This document shows, piece after piece, positions 9,925 to 17,803 of a stretch of 64,000 bases of DNA. A program made the position numbers and the translations under genes. The stretch is from contig CAZYQW010000124.1 in assembly GCA_964649825.1 (NCBI GenBank), forward strand, positions 62,001 to 126,000, given 5' to 3'. The DNA is from CAZYQW01 sp964649825 (lineage in GTDB: Bacteria > Planctomycetota > B15-G4 > JADJEK01). Within the stretch, counting starts at the first letter, position 1. The number at the start of each line of letters is the position of its first letter. The notes under the pieces were generated by a model. It saw only the letters and a list, made by a program, of their open reading frames with translations. It was not told the DNA's origin and did not search any database.

Positions 9925-11496
9925 GTGCCCGCGTTCGAGTCGGTCACGTATCGGAACGTCTACCCCGGCGTCTCCGTCATCCTGCGCATCGATGGCGACG
10001 GCCGCCCGATCTACGACCTCGATCTCGCGCCGGGAGCGCGGCTCGATCAGGTCCGCATCGAGGTCGAGGGGGCGAAGTTCGTTTGCGTACGCGAGGACGG
10101 CCGCCTCCAGATCAGCGGCGAGCATGGTGCGTTCGTGAGCGGCACCCCGGCCGCGTTTCGGAGCCGGCCCGGCGGGACTCGAGAGAGCGTCGACTGCGCG
10201 TACCGCGTCTTCGGATCGAACGCGTTCGGGTTCGTGTCGGACACCGGCCATGGCATCGCCGTCGCGGCCGATGGCACCGCGTACGTGGTCGGCTGGACGG
10301 AGTCCACGAACTTTCCCGTGCTCGCGACCGGCGGCTCGCCGTACAGCGCGCCGCTCCTCGCTGGCGAGAGTGGTGCGTTCATCACGGCGGTTCGGGGCGA
10401 CGGTACCGCCCTCGTCCATTCCAACGTCGTTCGGTTCGCCCAGTTCAACGACGTCGCGCTGGACGCGATCCCGAGCTCGCCGCCCGGAGTGATCGCGGTC
10501 GGCTACGCGGAGACGCCGTTCCAGACCACGGCCGGCGCCTTCCAGACGGCGGCCTCCGGCGGGAACGACACGCTCGTCTTCCGCGAGGACCAGGGCGGGA
10601 CGATCCTGTCGTGGGCCACGCGCCTCGGGGGCGACGGCATCGAGAGCGCGACCGGGGTCGGCGTCCACAACGGCGAGGCGATCGTGGTGGGTGTTACGGA
10701 CAGCTCGCCGGTGCCGCCCTGCGTCGTAAGTCAGGCGTTTCCCATCACGACGACCTTCGGGTTCCTCGCCGCGCCCACGTGCTACACCGCGGCGTGCTTC
10801 GCGACTCGGTTCGATTCGGCTGGCACGGCGCTTCAGTACTCGGGGGTGCTGGCCGGGAGCACGCAGAGGGTGACGGTGGGGATGGACTTCGCGGTCGCGG
10901 GCGATGGGACGGCGTACGTGACGGGGTTCACGGATGATCCAGCATTCCCTACGACAGCGGGGAGTTACCAACAGGCGAAGTTGTCCACCAGGTTCGATGC
11001 GTTCCTTTGCTCGATCAGCTCCGGTGGTTCGATCGTCCCCGGTGGCTACTCGACTTTCGTGGGTGATCCGAATGACACCATGAATGCACTAGTTTCATTC
11101 GGTATCGGCGTGGGCGTGAACTCGTTCGGCAACGCAGTCTTGACTGGCTTGACCGAATCGACTGCCTACCCCGTGACGGACGCCTCGTCGTTGGGTCCTC
11201 TGGACGATTCGGTCTTGACGATGCTGCGATCCGACGGAGCAGGCCCGCTGGCGTACTCGACGTACCATGGCGCGCCCCAAGAACCGCTCCTTCCGGAGGG
11301 AAACGGACGTGAGCAAGGGTTCGACGTCGTCGTGTCCGGCTACGCGCGCGTCGCGTACGTCGTCGGCGTGACGACCCCTCCTCAGTTTCCAGTGACGCCG
11401 AACGCGGTTCAACCGACGCTCGGCTCCGCCCCGGTCGTGGCCATCGAGGACTACTTCGTATCGGCGTTCCTGCTCCCGCAGGTCTTGCCCCCATGA
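9925..11496 (+). CDS. SBBP (beta-propeller) repeat protein, N-terminus apparently frameshifted
   Basis: The frame gives 523 residues with repeated VVGWTESTNFPV, VTGFTDDPAFPT and LTGLTESTAYPV elements typical of the SBBP repeat, predicted to form a secreted beta-propeller. The GTG at 9925 is only the first start in the frame: homology continues upstream in the same frame (DGHYNFLIGPEADW at about 9874-9915, a family hallmark just before VPAFESVTYRNVYPG) and then appears to move to another frame (VTLRFGERDDVESPLPG, up to about 9865). No signal peptide is visible, although the family is exported. The gene probably starts near 9600 and carries a frameshift around 9850-9875, or its N-terminus has decayed. 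It overlaps or abuts the next FG-GAP gene. Confidence 0.75.
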   Translation: MPAFESVTYRNVYPGVSVILRIDGDGRPIYDLDLAPGARLDQVRIEVEGAKFVCVREDGRLQISGEHGAFVSGTPAAFRSRPGGTRESVDCAYRVFGSNAFGFVSDTGHGIAVAADGTAYVVGWTESTNFPVLATGGSPYSAPLLAGESGAFITAVRGDGTALVHSNVVRFAQFNDVALDAIPSSPPGVIAVGYAETPFQTTAGAFQTAASGGNDTLVFREDQGGTILSWATRLGGDGIESATGVGVHNGEAIVVGVTDSSPVPPCVVSQAFPITTTFGFLAAPTCYTAACFATRFDSAGTALQYSGVLAGSTQRVTVGMDFAVAGDGTAYVTGFTDDPAFPTTAGSYQQAKLSTRFDAFLCSISSGGSIVPGGYSTFVGDPNDTMNALVSFGIGVGVNSFGNAVLTGLTESTAYPVTDASSLGPLDDSVLTMLRSDGAGPLAYSTYHGAPQEPLLPEGNGREQGFDVVVSGYARVAYVVGVTTPPQFPVTPNAVQPTLGSAPVVAIEDYFVSAFLLPQVLPP

Positions 11497-11516
11497 ACCG
11501 ACAGGGAGTCTCAGCG

Positions 11517-12821
11517 ATGTGTCGACTCTGCCGCACGTTGGCGTTGTCCTTGCTCGCACTGTTCGTTCGCGACACTGCATCGGCCCAACCCCACGTCCTG
11601 TACTCATTCGTCGGCGACTCGGGCCTCGACTGGTTCGGGTTGAGCTGCGCGGGGCTTGGTGACGTCGACATGGATGGGTGGCCTGACATCGGGATTGGCG
11701 CCATTGGAGCAAAATGGAACGGACCAGGGTCCGGAAGCGCCTACGTCTACTCCGGGCAGACGGGCCAGTCGATCTACCGGTTCGATGGCGACGCCGCTGC
11801 CGACCAGGCGGGTTCAGGGCTGACTGGAGTCGGCGACATCGACAACGATGGGTTCGCGGACTTCGTCGTCGGGGCGATGGGAAGCGACCTCGTCCTTCCG
11901 GACGCGGGGGTCGCGAAGCTCTACTCGGGTCGAACCGGCAACGTGATCGCGATCTACGGGGGGGAGCCCGGGTACAGCGCCCTCGGCCGCTCGGTGGCGA
12001 GCTTTGGCGACACGAACGCGGATGGCTTCGTGGATTTCGGAATCGGTGACGAGCTAGGAGCCGTTCTCCTCGGCAAGATCCATGTCGCCTCCGGGTTCGA
12101 CGGTTCGATCATCCGGACGGTGACTGGCGTCGACCTCGGGGGCGGAATGGGTTACACGGTCGCCGGCGCGGGCGATCTCGACGCGGACGGGTTCGACGAC
12201 TTCCTCGGTGGCGCGCCATTCATCAAGATGGGGATCAGTCTGGCCCTCGGTGCGGTCTATGCGTTCTCGGGGAAGAGCGGCGCCGTTCTTCACAAGCATG
12301 CGGGGACGAAACCGAATCAGTACGTGGGCCAGGTCATCACCGGCGCCGGCGATCTCAACGCCGATGGCCACGACGATGTCATGGTGGGGCTGCCGTTCGA
12401 TGACACGTTCGGCTCCTTCGCGGGGGCTGCCGTTGTCCTGTCCGGCGCCGACTTCTCGGTCCTTCGAACTCAATACGGCCTCTCGACGGATGACCAGACC
12501 GGCTCCGCCGTGGCAGGACAGACGGACGTGAACTTGGATGGGGAGATCGATTACTTCATCGCGTCGCCGAGCAAAGACGTTTCTGGGCTAGGGCTCGGTT
12601 CAGTGACCTGTTACTCAGGATCGGACGCGACGGTGATCTTCCAGCTCGTCGACGACATGGACCTGCCCGAAGGGCTCGGCACGTCGCTCGCGGTGATCGG
12701 CGACGTCGATTTCGACGGGGTACAGGACATCGCGGTCGGGATGTGGGCCAGCAAGCCGAGCGCCCCCCCAACTACGCCCCCGGCGCCGCGCGCGTCTACT
12801 CCGTCCGCTGCGGCACGATGA
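11517..12821 (+). CDS. Secreted FG-GAP repeat protein (N-terminal part of a frameshifted gene)
   Basis: A signal peptide (CRLCRTLALSLLALFVRDTASA) is followed by about seven FG-GAP/integrin-alpha-like repeats, each with a Ca-binding DxDxDG-type loop (GDVDMDGWPD, GDIDNDGFAD, GDLDADGFDD, GDLNADGHDD, GDVDFDGVQD). These predict a seven-bladed extracellular propeller. The ATG at 11517 is preferred because GGGAG lies about 8 nt upstream; an earlier in-frame ATG at 11493 overlaps the SBBP stop. After DIAVGMWASKPSA the frame runs into a short Pro/Ala tail and stops, while the natural continuation is found in another frame from 12770, so a one-base change in the C-run 12763-12769 splits the gene. Function is probably adhesion or surface display. 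Confidence 0.82.
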   Translation: MCRLCRTLALSLLALFVRDTASAQPHVLYSFVGDSGLDWFGLSCAGLGDVDMDGWPDIGIGAIGAKWNGPGSGSAYVYSGQTGQSIYRFDGDAAADQAGSGLTGVGDIDNDGFADFVVGAMGSDLVLPDAGVAKLYSGRTGNVIAIYGGEPGYSALGRSVASFGDTNADGFVDFGIGDELGAVLLGKIHVASGFDGSIIRTVTGVDLGGGMGYTVAGAGDLDADGFDDFLGGAPFIKMGISLALGAVYAFSGKSGAVLHKHAGTKPNQYVGQVITGAGDLNADGHDDVMVGLPFDDTFGSFAGAAVVLSGADFSVLRTQYGLSTDDQTGSAVAGQTDVNLDGEIDYFIASPSKDVSGLGLGSVTCYSGSDATVIFQLVDDMDLPEGLGTSLAVIGDVDFDGVQDIAVGMWASKPSAPPTTPPAPRASTPSAAAR

Positions 12822-13207
12822 AGTCGTACGGGATGGGATGCCCCGGCGCGGGCGGCTTCACTCCGACGCTCTCGGGGACTCCGCCGTGCGGCGCGGTGGC
12901 GGGCGCGCCGATCACGTTGACTCTCGCGCAGGCGAACGGCGGCGCGGCCGCGATGCTGCTGGTCGGCCCGTCGACGGGCGCGACCGCGGTCGGGGGCGGG
13001 TGCTTCCTGAACCTGTCGTCGGTCCTCGGCGCGCCGATCCCGCTCGCGCTCGGCGGCGCCGGCCCGGGCACTGGTTCGGTGGTCATCGCTACCACGCTCC
13101 CCGCGAGCCTGAAGGGCGTGAGCTTTGCGCTCCAGGCGTTCGTCGCCGACGCGTCGTCCGCGACCGGCTACGCGACCACGAACGCGCTCGCGATCCCGAG
13201 CCCGTAG
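12743..13207 (+). CDS. C-terminal GCPGxGG module, continuation of the FG-GAP gene
   Basis: The ATG at 12743 is probably not a real start. From NYAPGAARVYSV onward the frame reads as the expected end of the last FG-GAP blade, then a compact module starting SYGMGCPGAGGFTPTL with PCGA and GGCFLNL. This module is widespread at the C-termini of exported proteins of Planctomycetota and may act in cell-surface sorting or anchoring (inference). One extra C in the run at 12763-12769 would fuse it in frame to the upstream ORF, giving about 560 residues in all. It is read here as part of the same gene, broken by a true mutation or by an assembly error. Confidence 0.7.
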   Translation: MGQQAERPPNYAPGAARVYSVRCGTMKSYGMGCPGAGGFTPTLSGTPPCGAVAGAPITLTLAQANGGAAAMLLVGPSTGATAVGGGCFLNLSSVLGAPIPLALGGAGPGTGSVVIATTLPASLKGVSFALQAFVADASSATGYATTNALAIPSP

Positions 13208-13284
13208 CGGATGGCGCGCGACGACTCGACCGGCGGCCGTGACGTGACCCGATCGCGCCGCCGCGAGCCGACCGGAATCGATCT

Positions 13285-15012
13285 CTACGGCTCTTCGACT
13301 TCCGTCGACCACGGCTCCGCGCAGCCGGGCGTGGCTCCCGGCGAAGGCCGGGGGCGGCCGCCGAGGTCGACCGCCGGCGCGTACGCGGCGGCGGCGATCC
13401 CCGCGAAGGATGCCGACGGCATCGGTCGCGCGACCAAGGGGCTGCCGTCGAAGTCGGCGTCGAGGAAGTCGTGGATGTCTCCCTCGGTGACGCTCCCCGG
13501 CGGCGCGTACACGACGGAGCCGTGGGCGACGTTGCCGGTCACGATGACGCCCGATGACCCGCCGCCGAACAGGATCGCGCCCGCCTTCTCGCTGAACGCG
13601 ACGTTGTTCGCGAACACCATGCCCGGCCGGTTCGCCCAGCTCGCCAGGTAGACCGCGTTGCCGACGTTCAGGATCGTGTTGTGGGCAAACACGAGGTCGC
13701 GCGTCAGCCCCTGGTGATCCGAGCTGTAGAAGCCGTTCGCGCCGTTCGCGAGCAGGTTGTTCACCACGACGGCCTCGCCCTGGACCTGCATCACGTTGTC
13801 GTCCGCGTTGAAGCAGACGTTGCGCTCGACCACGTTCGGTGGGTTTCCGCCGGTCCCGTAGACGAGGATGCACGGGTAGTGCGTGTCGTGCACGCAGTTC
13901 TCCACGATCCAGTTGCCGTGGCTCCCCTGCTTCACCTCGATGCCGTCGCCCTGCGAGCCGCCGGTGTGGTGGACGTGGTTGCGAGCGATGATCGAGTCCC
14001 GCATCACGACCGTTCCATTGTTGCCGCCGAGGTACATCCCCTCGCCGTAGCCGCCGGTGTGATGAACGTGGTTCCGGGTGAGGAAGAGATGACGCGTGTC
14101 GATCGTGTTCGCGGTGAGGGCGCCCTCCGCGGTGTGATGGATCTCGCACCGATCGATCCAGACGTGCTGGCCGCCGTAGATCCGGATCCCGGCCGAACCG
14201 CCGGTGAACTCGAGACCGCGGAACGCGAGGTAGGCGGCCGAGCCTGGCGCGCCGCCTCCGATGTTCATGACGTTCTGCGCCGCGTCGACGCGCGTGATCA
14301 CGGGTTGCTCGTCCGGCATCGCCTCGACGCGGATCGGCGCGCTCTCGGTGCCGACCAGGGACACGCCGAAGTACGAGTCGACCGACCACGTCCCTCCGCC
14401 GACGTAGAGGAGGTCGCCCGGCTGCAGGGCGAGGATGGTCGCGCGCAGCGCCGCGCCGTTCTCGGCCGCGCTCTTCGCCTCGTCGCGATCGACGGTGAGG
14501 ACGCGCAGCGGCTCGACCAAGGCCCACGGCGGATCGAACGGCGACGGGCCGTCCGGCTCCGGCGCGAAGCCGAGGAGGTGGCCGGGTGCGAGCTTCTCGA
14601 CCTTGCCGGACGTCGTGCCGATCGATGCGAGCTTGGCGTCCCGCGCGGACGCCGCCGCCTTCATCGTCGCTTTCGCCTTCTTCCGGCCCTTCTTCGCGGC
14701 CGCGACCGCCTTCGCCTTCGCCTTCTTCTCCTCTTTCGTCGCCTCGGGAAGCGCGAGCGCGGCGGCGAGTTCGTCCTCCGCACCGGCGAGCTCCTGCTCG
14801 GCCGACTCGAGCTCCGTTTCGCACGCCGGAAGATCGATGAGCGCCTTGTCGAGCTTGGAGAGCAGGCCGGCGAGCTTCTTCTGTTCCTTTGCGTCGAGCG
14901 CGTCGAGGGTGCCGTGGCCCATGCAAACGTCCTCGCCGCGACCGGTCGGCGCGACGATCAGCAGCAACGCCACGATCGCGCGCAGTGGAATCGATCTCGA
15001 GGCTTCGCGCAT
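13285..15012 (-). CDS. Secreted right-handed parallel beta-helix protein
   Basis: 575 residues. The signal peptide (SIPLRAIVALLLIVAPTGRG) is followed by a Lys/Ala/Glu-rich helical, probably coiled-coil region (about 40-115; KAKAVAAAKKGRKKAKATM). From about 175 there is a beta-helix of the pectate-lyase superfold/NosD type: GDLLYVGGGTW, then short repeating coils such as IRIYGGQHVWIDRC, NHVHHTGGYGEGMYLGGN and NGFYSSDHQGLTRDLVFAHN. No catalytic residues can be assigned, so a polysaccharide-lyase or surface role is possible but unproved. It is convergent with the FG-GAP gene and divergent from the sulfatase-like gene. Confidence 0.82.
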   Translation of the reverse strand: MREASRSIPLRAIVALLLIVAPTGRGEDVCMGHGTLDALDAKEQKKLAGLLSKLDKALIDLPACETELESAEQELAGAEDELAAALALPEATKEEKKAKAKAVAAAKKGRKKAKATMKAAASARDAKLASIGTTSGKVEKLAPGHLLGFAPEPDGPSPFDPPWALVEPLRVLTVDRDEAKSAAENGAALRATILALQPGDLLYVGGGTWSVDSYFGVSLVGTESAPIRVEAMPDEQPVITRVDAAQNVMNIGGGAPGSAAYLAFRGLEFTGGSAGIRIYGGQHVWIDRCEIHHTAEGALTANTIDTRHLFLTRNHVHHTGGYGEGMYLGGNNGTVVMRDSIIARNHVHHTGGSQGDGIEVKQGSHGNWIVENCVHDTHYPCILVYGTGGNPPNVVERNVCFNADDNVMQVQGEAVVVNNLLANGANGFYSSDHQGLTRDLVFAHNTILNVGNAVYLASWANRPGMVFANNVAFSEKAGAILFGGGSSGVIVTGNVAHGSVVYAPPGSVTEGDIHDFLDADFDGSPLVARPMPSASFAGIAAAAYAPAVDLGGRPRPSPGATPGCAEPWSTEVEEP

Positions 15013-15076
15013 GGGAACGGTTCCAGCGAATGATCTTGCCCCGTCTTCGGTCCCGCGGCGGGGTGACTTGAGGACG

Positions 15077-15143
15077 GTCCGGCCCCCGCCACGACACCGA
15101 TCGACCTGACGTCGCGTCCGTGGATCGCTCGCGCGGGCCGGAC
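15077..15143. repeat. Nested inverted repeat in a divergent promoter region
   Basis: A perfect 9-bp inverted repeat (GTCCGGCCC at 15077-15085, GGGCCGGAC at 15135-15143) encloses a second pair (CCACG 15089-15093, CGTGG 15119-15123) and an inner hairpin (CGAC 15102-15105, GTCG 15111-15114). It lies between the start of the beta-helix gene and the sulfatase-like gene, so it could be a 5' leader structure or a regulator site. GC-rich DNA makes some chance pairing likely. Confidence 0.35.
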
Positions 15144-15201
15144 GGGGGTCACGGGCGCCGCTCCCAGCGTAGCCAGCGCCGGCGCAAGGCGTTCCAGCTC
15201 G

Positions 15202-17310
15202 ATGGTGCCGGTGTCGATCGCATGGAGTACGATTCTCCGTCCCGTTCCCCTCGCCGCGGATCTCGACTTGGCATCGAACGAAACGACCCATCCATCGCAA
15301 CCTCCATCGATCCTCGACGGACTGCTGGCCGGGGCCGCGTTGGGTGCGGCGTGGGGTCTCCTCGAGAACGGGGTCCGCGCGATCTACTACCGGTTCTTCC
15401 TCGGTGACGGGATGCTCTCGATCCCTCCGTTCGGGTGGCTCGACGTGCTCGCCACGTCCGTGCTCGCCGCGCTCGAGTACGCGGTCGTCGGCTTGGGGAT
15501 CGCGGCCATCGCTCTGGTCGTGCTGCGACCGTTGCTTGGGCTGGTGCTCGCCGGCCGCGGCACGGCATGGCGGACGGCGTTCTCGCCCCGTTTCGCGGTC
15601 GTGTTCGCCGCGCTCTTCGTCAACCTCTTCTGGTGGAGCCGGTTCGCCTCGCGCGCCGGCGTCGACGCGCTCAAGTTCGCGTACAGCGAACCGTTCCACT
15701 CGCCGAAGCGGCTCCTGCTCTCGGTCGCGTTCGCGGTCCTCGCCGCGCTCGTCGGCTGGATCGTGGCGTCGCGCCTCGAGCGCGCGCGGACCAACGTGGC
15801 GCGCTCCGCGTTCCTCGCGCTCCTGCTCGTGCTCGCCGCGGGCTTCTTCGTCCGCGAACGGTCGATCGCGCGCGAGCAACCGACGAGAGAGGCCGCCGGC
15901 GGGCGACACAACGTCGTCCTCGTGATCGTCGACACGCTGCGCGCGTTCAGCATGCACTGCTACGGCTACGAGCGCGAAACCACGCCGCGCCTCGACGCGC
16001 TCGCCCGCGAGAGCGTCTTGTTCGAACGCGCGGTGGTGCAGGCGCCGTACACCTGGACGTCGTTCGGCTCGATCTTCACCGGCAAGTACCCCCGCCGGCA
16101 CGGGCTCGTGAAGATGGACCCGCGCGCGCGCTTCAACCCGCGCAGGAACGTCACGCTGCAGAGCCACCTCGACGCGAATGGTTACCGCACCGGCGCGTTC
16201 ATGACCGGCATGATCTCGAACGCGAGCGGCCTTCTCGACGGCTTCCAGACCTACTTCGAGGCGATGGTCGGCCGCGACCCGGTGCGGCGCGCGTCGGTCT
16301 GGACCTACTTCCGCTCCGAGATGGTGCTCCACGCGATCGCGAACAAGCTCCGCCAGGCGTTCGATCCGACGATGGTCCCGAGCAAGGCGATCGACTGGAT
16401 CGAGGAGAACCGGAACGGGCGGTTTCTCGCCGTCGTGCACCTCTACTCCACGCACACGCCGTACGACCCGCCGGCGAAGTACGACGTCTTCTCGACGGGC
16501 TATGACGGCCCGATCGAGCGCTTCACGACGGAGATGGCGAACCTGCTCGAGCGCGGTGAAGCGAGCCTCACCGAAGCGGATCATCAGCGCGTCATCGACC
16601 TCTACGACGGCGGCGTCCTGTTCGCGGACGCGATGATCGGCGACATCGTCGACACGCTGCGCGAGACCGGCCTGCTCGAGAAGACCATCGTGGTCGTCAC
16701 GTCGGACCACGGCGAGGAGCTCGGCGAGCATGGGCTGTGGGAGCATGACTGGATGTTCAACACGAACCAGCTCGTTCCGCTGCTCTTCCGCGCGCCGGGG
16801 AAGCGCGGCGCCGGCACGCGAGTGGCGACGCCGGTCGAGCTGATCGACGTCGTCCCGACGATCTTCGAGCTCCTCGAGATGGACGGGCCGCCCGACGTCG
16901 ACGGCGAGTCGCTGGTCCCGTGGTTCGACGGGGCGCGCCCGAAGGAGGACGACTTCGCGTTCTGCGAGAACGACCGGTACCTCTCGGTGCAGAACCGCGA
17001 CTGGAAGCTGGTCAAGAACCGCTTCAACGACCCGCGCGATCCGCCGCGGCTCTACCACCTTGCCGCGGACCCGCTCGAGACGAGCATCTCGAACGAGCAG
17101 TTCCCCGACCGCTTGCGCGAGCTCGCCGCACAGCTCGCCGCGTACGAGGCGCGCTATCCGGCGCAACTTCCGGACTTCTCCGAGCCGATGAACCCCGAGG
17201 TGCTCCGCACGATGGAGGAGCTCGGCTACACGAACGGAGGCCGTCCCACCGAGGGAGAACACGTGCGGGACGCGGCCGAGGACGAGCGAAGCCGTCCCAA
17301 GAAGCCCTGA
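15202..17310 (+). CDS. Membrane sulfatase/phosphatase-superfamily protein
   Basis: Up to 702 residues: about five transmembrane segments (about 40-225), then an extracytoplasmic alkaline-phosphatase/sulfatase-fold domain. Metal ligands are recognisable: NVVLVIVDTLRA (first Asp) and TSDHGEELGEHGLWEHD (Asp-His pair). The usual formylglycine motif CxPxR is absent; the corresponding site reads YTWTSFGSIFTGKYP, so a Thr or Ser nucleophile is likely, as in related phosphodiesterase and lipid-headgroup transferases. The ATG at 15202 has no Shine-Dalgarno and overlaps a promoter-like pair, so the in-frame TTG at 15268 (ASNETTHPSQ) may be the real start. Substrate unknown. Confidence 0.8.
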   Translation: MVPVSIAWSTILRPVPLAADLDLASNETTHPSQPPSILDGLLAGAALGAAWGLLENGVRAIYYRFFLGDGMLSIPPFGWLDVLATSVLAALEYAVVGLGIAAIALVVLRPLLGLVLAGRGTAWRTAFSPRFAVVFAALFVNLFWWSRFASRAGVDALKFAYSEPFHSPKRLLLSVAFAVLAALVGWIVASRLERARTNVARSAFLALLLVLAAGFFVRERSIAREQPTREAAGGRHNVVLVIVDTLRAFSMHCYGYERETTPRLDALARESVLFERAVVQAPYTWTSFGSIFTGKYPRRHGLVKMDPRARFNPRRNVTLQSHLDANGYRTGAFMTGMISNASGLLDGFQTYFEAMVGRDPVRRASVWTYFRSEMVLHAIANKLRQAFDPTMVPSKAIDWIEENRNGRFLAVVHLYSTHTPYDPPAKYDVFSTGYDGPIERFTTEMANLLERGEASLTEADHQRVIDLYDGGVLFADAMIGDIVDTLRETGLLEKTIVVVTSDHGEELGEHGLWEHDWMFNTNQLVPLLFRAPGKRGAGTRVATPVELIDVVPTIFELLEMDGPPDVDGESLVPWFDGARPKEDDFAFCENDRYLSVQNRDWKLVKNRFNDPRDPPRLYHLAADPLETSISNEQFPDRLRELAAQLAAYEARYPAQLPDFSEPMNPEVLRTMEELGYTNGGRPTEGEHVRDAAEDERSRPKKP
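15205..15233 (+). promoter_or_regulatory. Candidate promoter for the sulfatase-like gene
   Basis: GTGCCG (15205-15210) and TACGAT (15228-15233) are separated by 17 bp and resemble -35/-10 boxes. The same arrangement (TTGCCG, 17 bp, TAGGAT) lies before bioB. If real, translation must start downstream of 15240, favouring the TTG at 15268. Pattern match only. Confidence 0.3.
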
Positions 17311-17346
17311 TCGACGTCTCCGGATCGAATCGGATCGAACTACCGC

Positions 17347-17375
17347 TTGCTTCACTACACTTAGTTAACTAAGCT
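17347..17375 (+). promoter_or_regulatory. Promoter with palindromic operator for the BlaI-type repressor
   Basis: A perfect 14-bp palindrome CTTAGTTAACTAAG occupies 17360-17373. It sits between and over a -35-like TTGCTT (17347-17352) and a -10-like TAAGCT (17370-17375) with a 17-bp spacer. BlaI/MecI-family repressors bind AT-rich dyads overlapping their own promoter, so this is the probable autoregulatory operator. The AT-rich palindrome stands out sharply in the GC-rich context. Confidence 0.7.
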
Positions 17376-17407
17376 TATCGACATACTTGGCTCGCGAGGC
17401 CCGGCCG

Positions 17408-17803
17408 ATGCGCACGACTCCGTCCCCGACCGACCGCGAGCTCGCGATCCTGAAGGTGCTGTGGGACCTCGGCGAAGGCTCCGTCCGCCAGGTCTACGAG
17501 CGGCTCCGCGACGAGCTTCCGATCGTCCAGAACACGGTGCAGGCGTTCTTGCGAACGATGGAGGAGAAGGGGCTCGTCCGCCACCGGACCGAGGGTCGGA
17601 CCTTCATCTACCGGCCCGCCTTCGCACGGGAAGCGACGAGCCGCGGGCTGGTGTCTCGCCTCCTCGACCGCGTCTTCGACGGCAGCGTCGATCAGCTCGT
17701 CGAGAACGTCCTGGCCGTGCGAACTCCGACGCCGGAGGAGATCGAACGGCTGCGCGAGCTGGTCGAGCGCGCCGAACGCGACGCGGAAGGCCGGTCGTCA
17801 TGA
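17408..17803 (+). CDS. BlaI/MecI-family transcriptional repressor
   Basis: 131 residues. The N-terminal winged helix (about 5-75) contains the family pattern PTDRELAILKVLWDLG, a recognition helix around VQNTVQAFLRTMEEKGLV and the wing RTEGRTFIYRPA; the C-terminal half is a helical dimerisation part ending in a charged helix. In this family the repressor is released when the membrane M56 protein cuts or displaces it. The ATG at 17408 gives the normal family N-terminus; an upstream TTG adds seven unlikely residues. The gene overlaps the M56 gene by 4 bp (ATGA) and lies directly behind the palindrome at 17360. Confidence 0.92.
   Translation: MRTTPSPTDRELAILKVLWDLGEGSVRQVYERLRDELPIVQNTVQAFLRTMEEKGLVRHRTEGRTFIYRPAFAREATSRGLVSRLLDRVFDGSVDQLVENVLAVRTPTPEEIERLRELVERAERDAEGRSS

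Noticed and set aside
8882..10138. Plus-strand frame of 418 codons spanning the dockerin gene and the SBBP N-terminus
   Set aside because: Mostly antisense to the dockerin gene; Arg-rich with no conserved motif.
13285..17355. Long minus-strand frame extending the beta-helix gene upstream across the sulfatase-like gene
   Set aside because: The signal peptide at 15012 marks the true start; the upstream part has no homology and overlaps a clear plus-strand gene.
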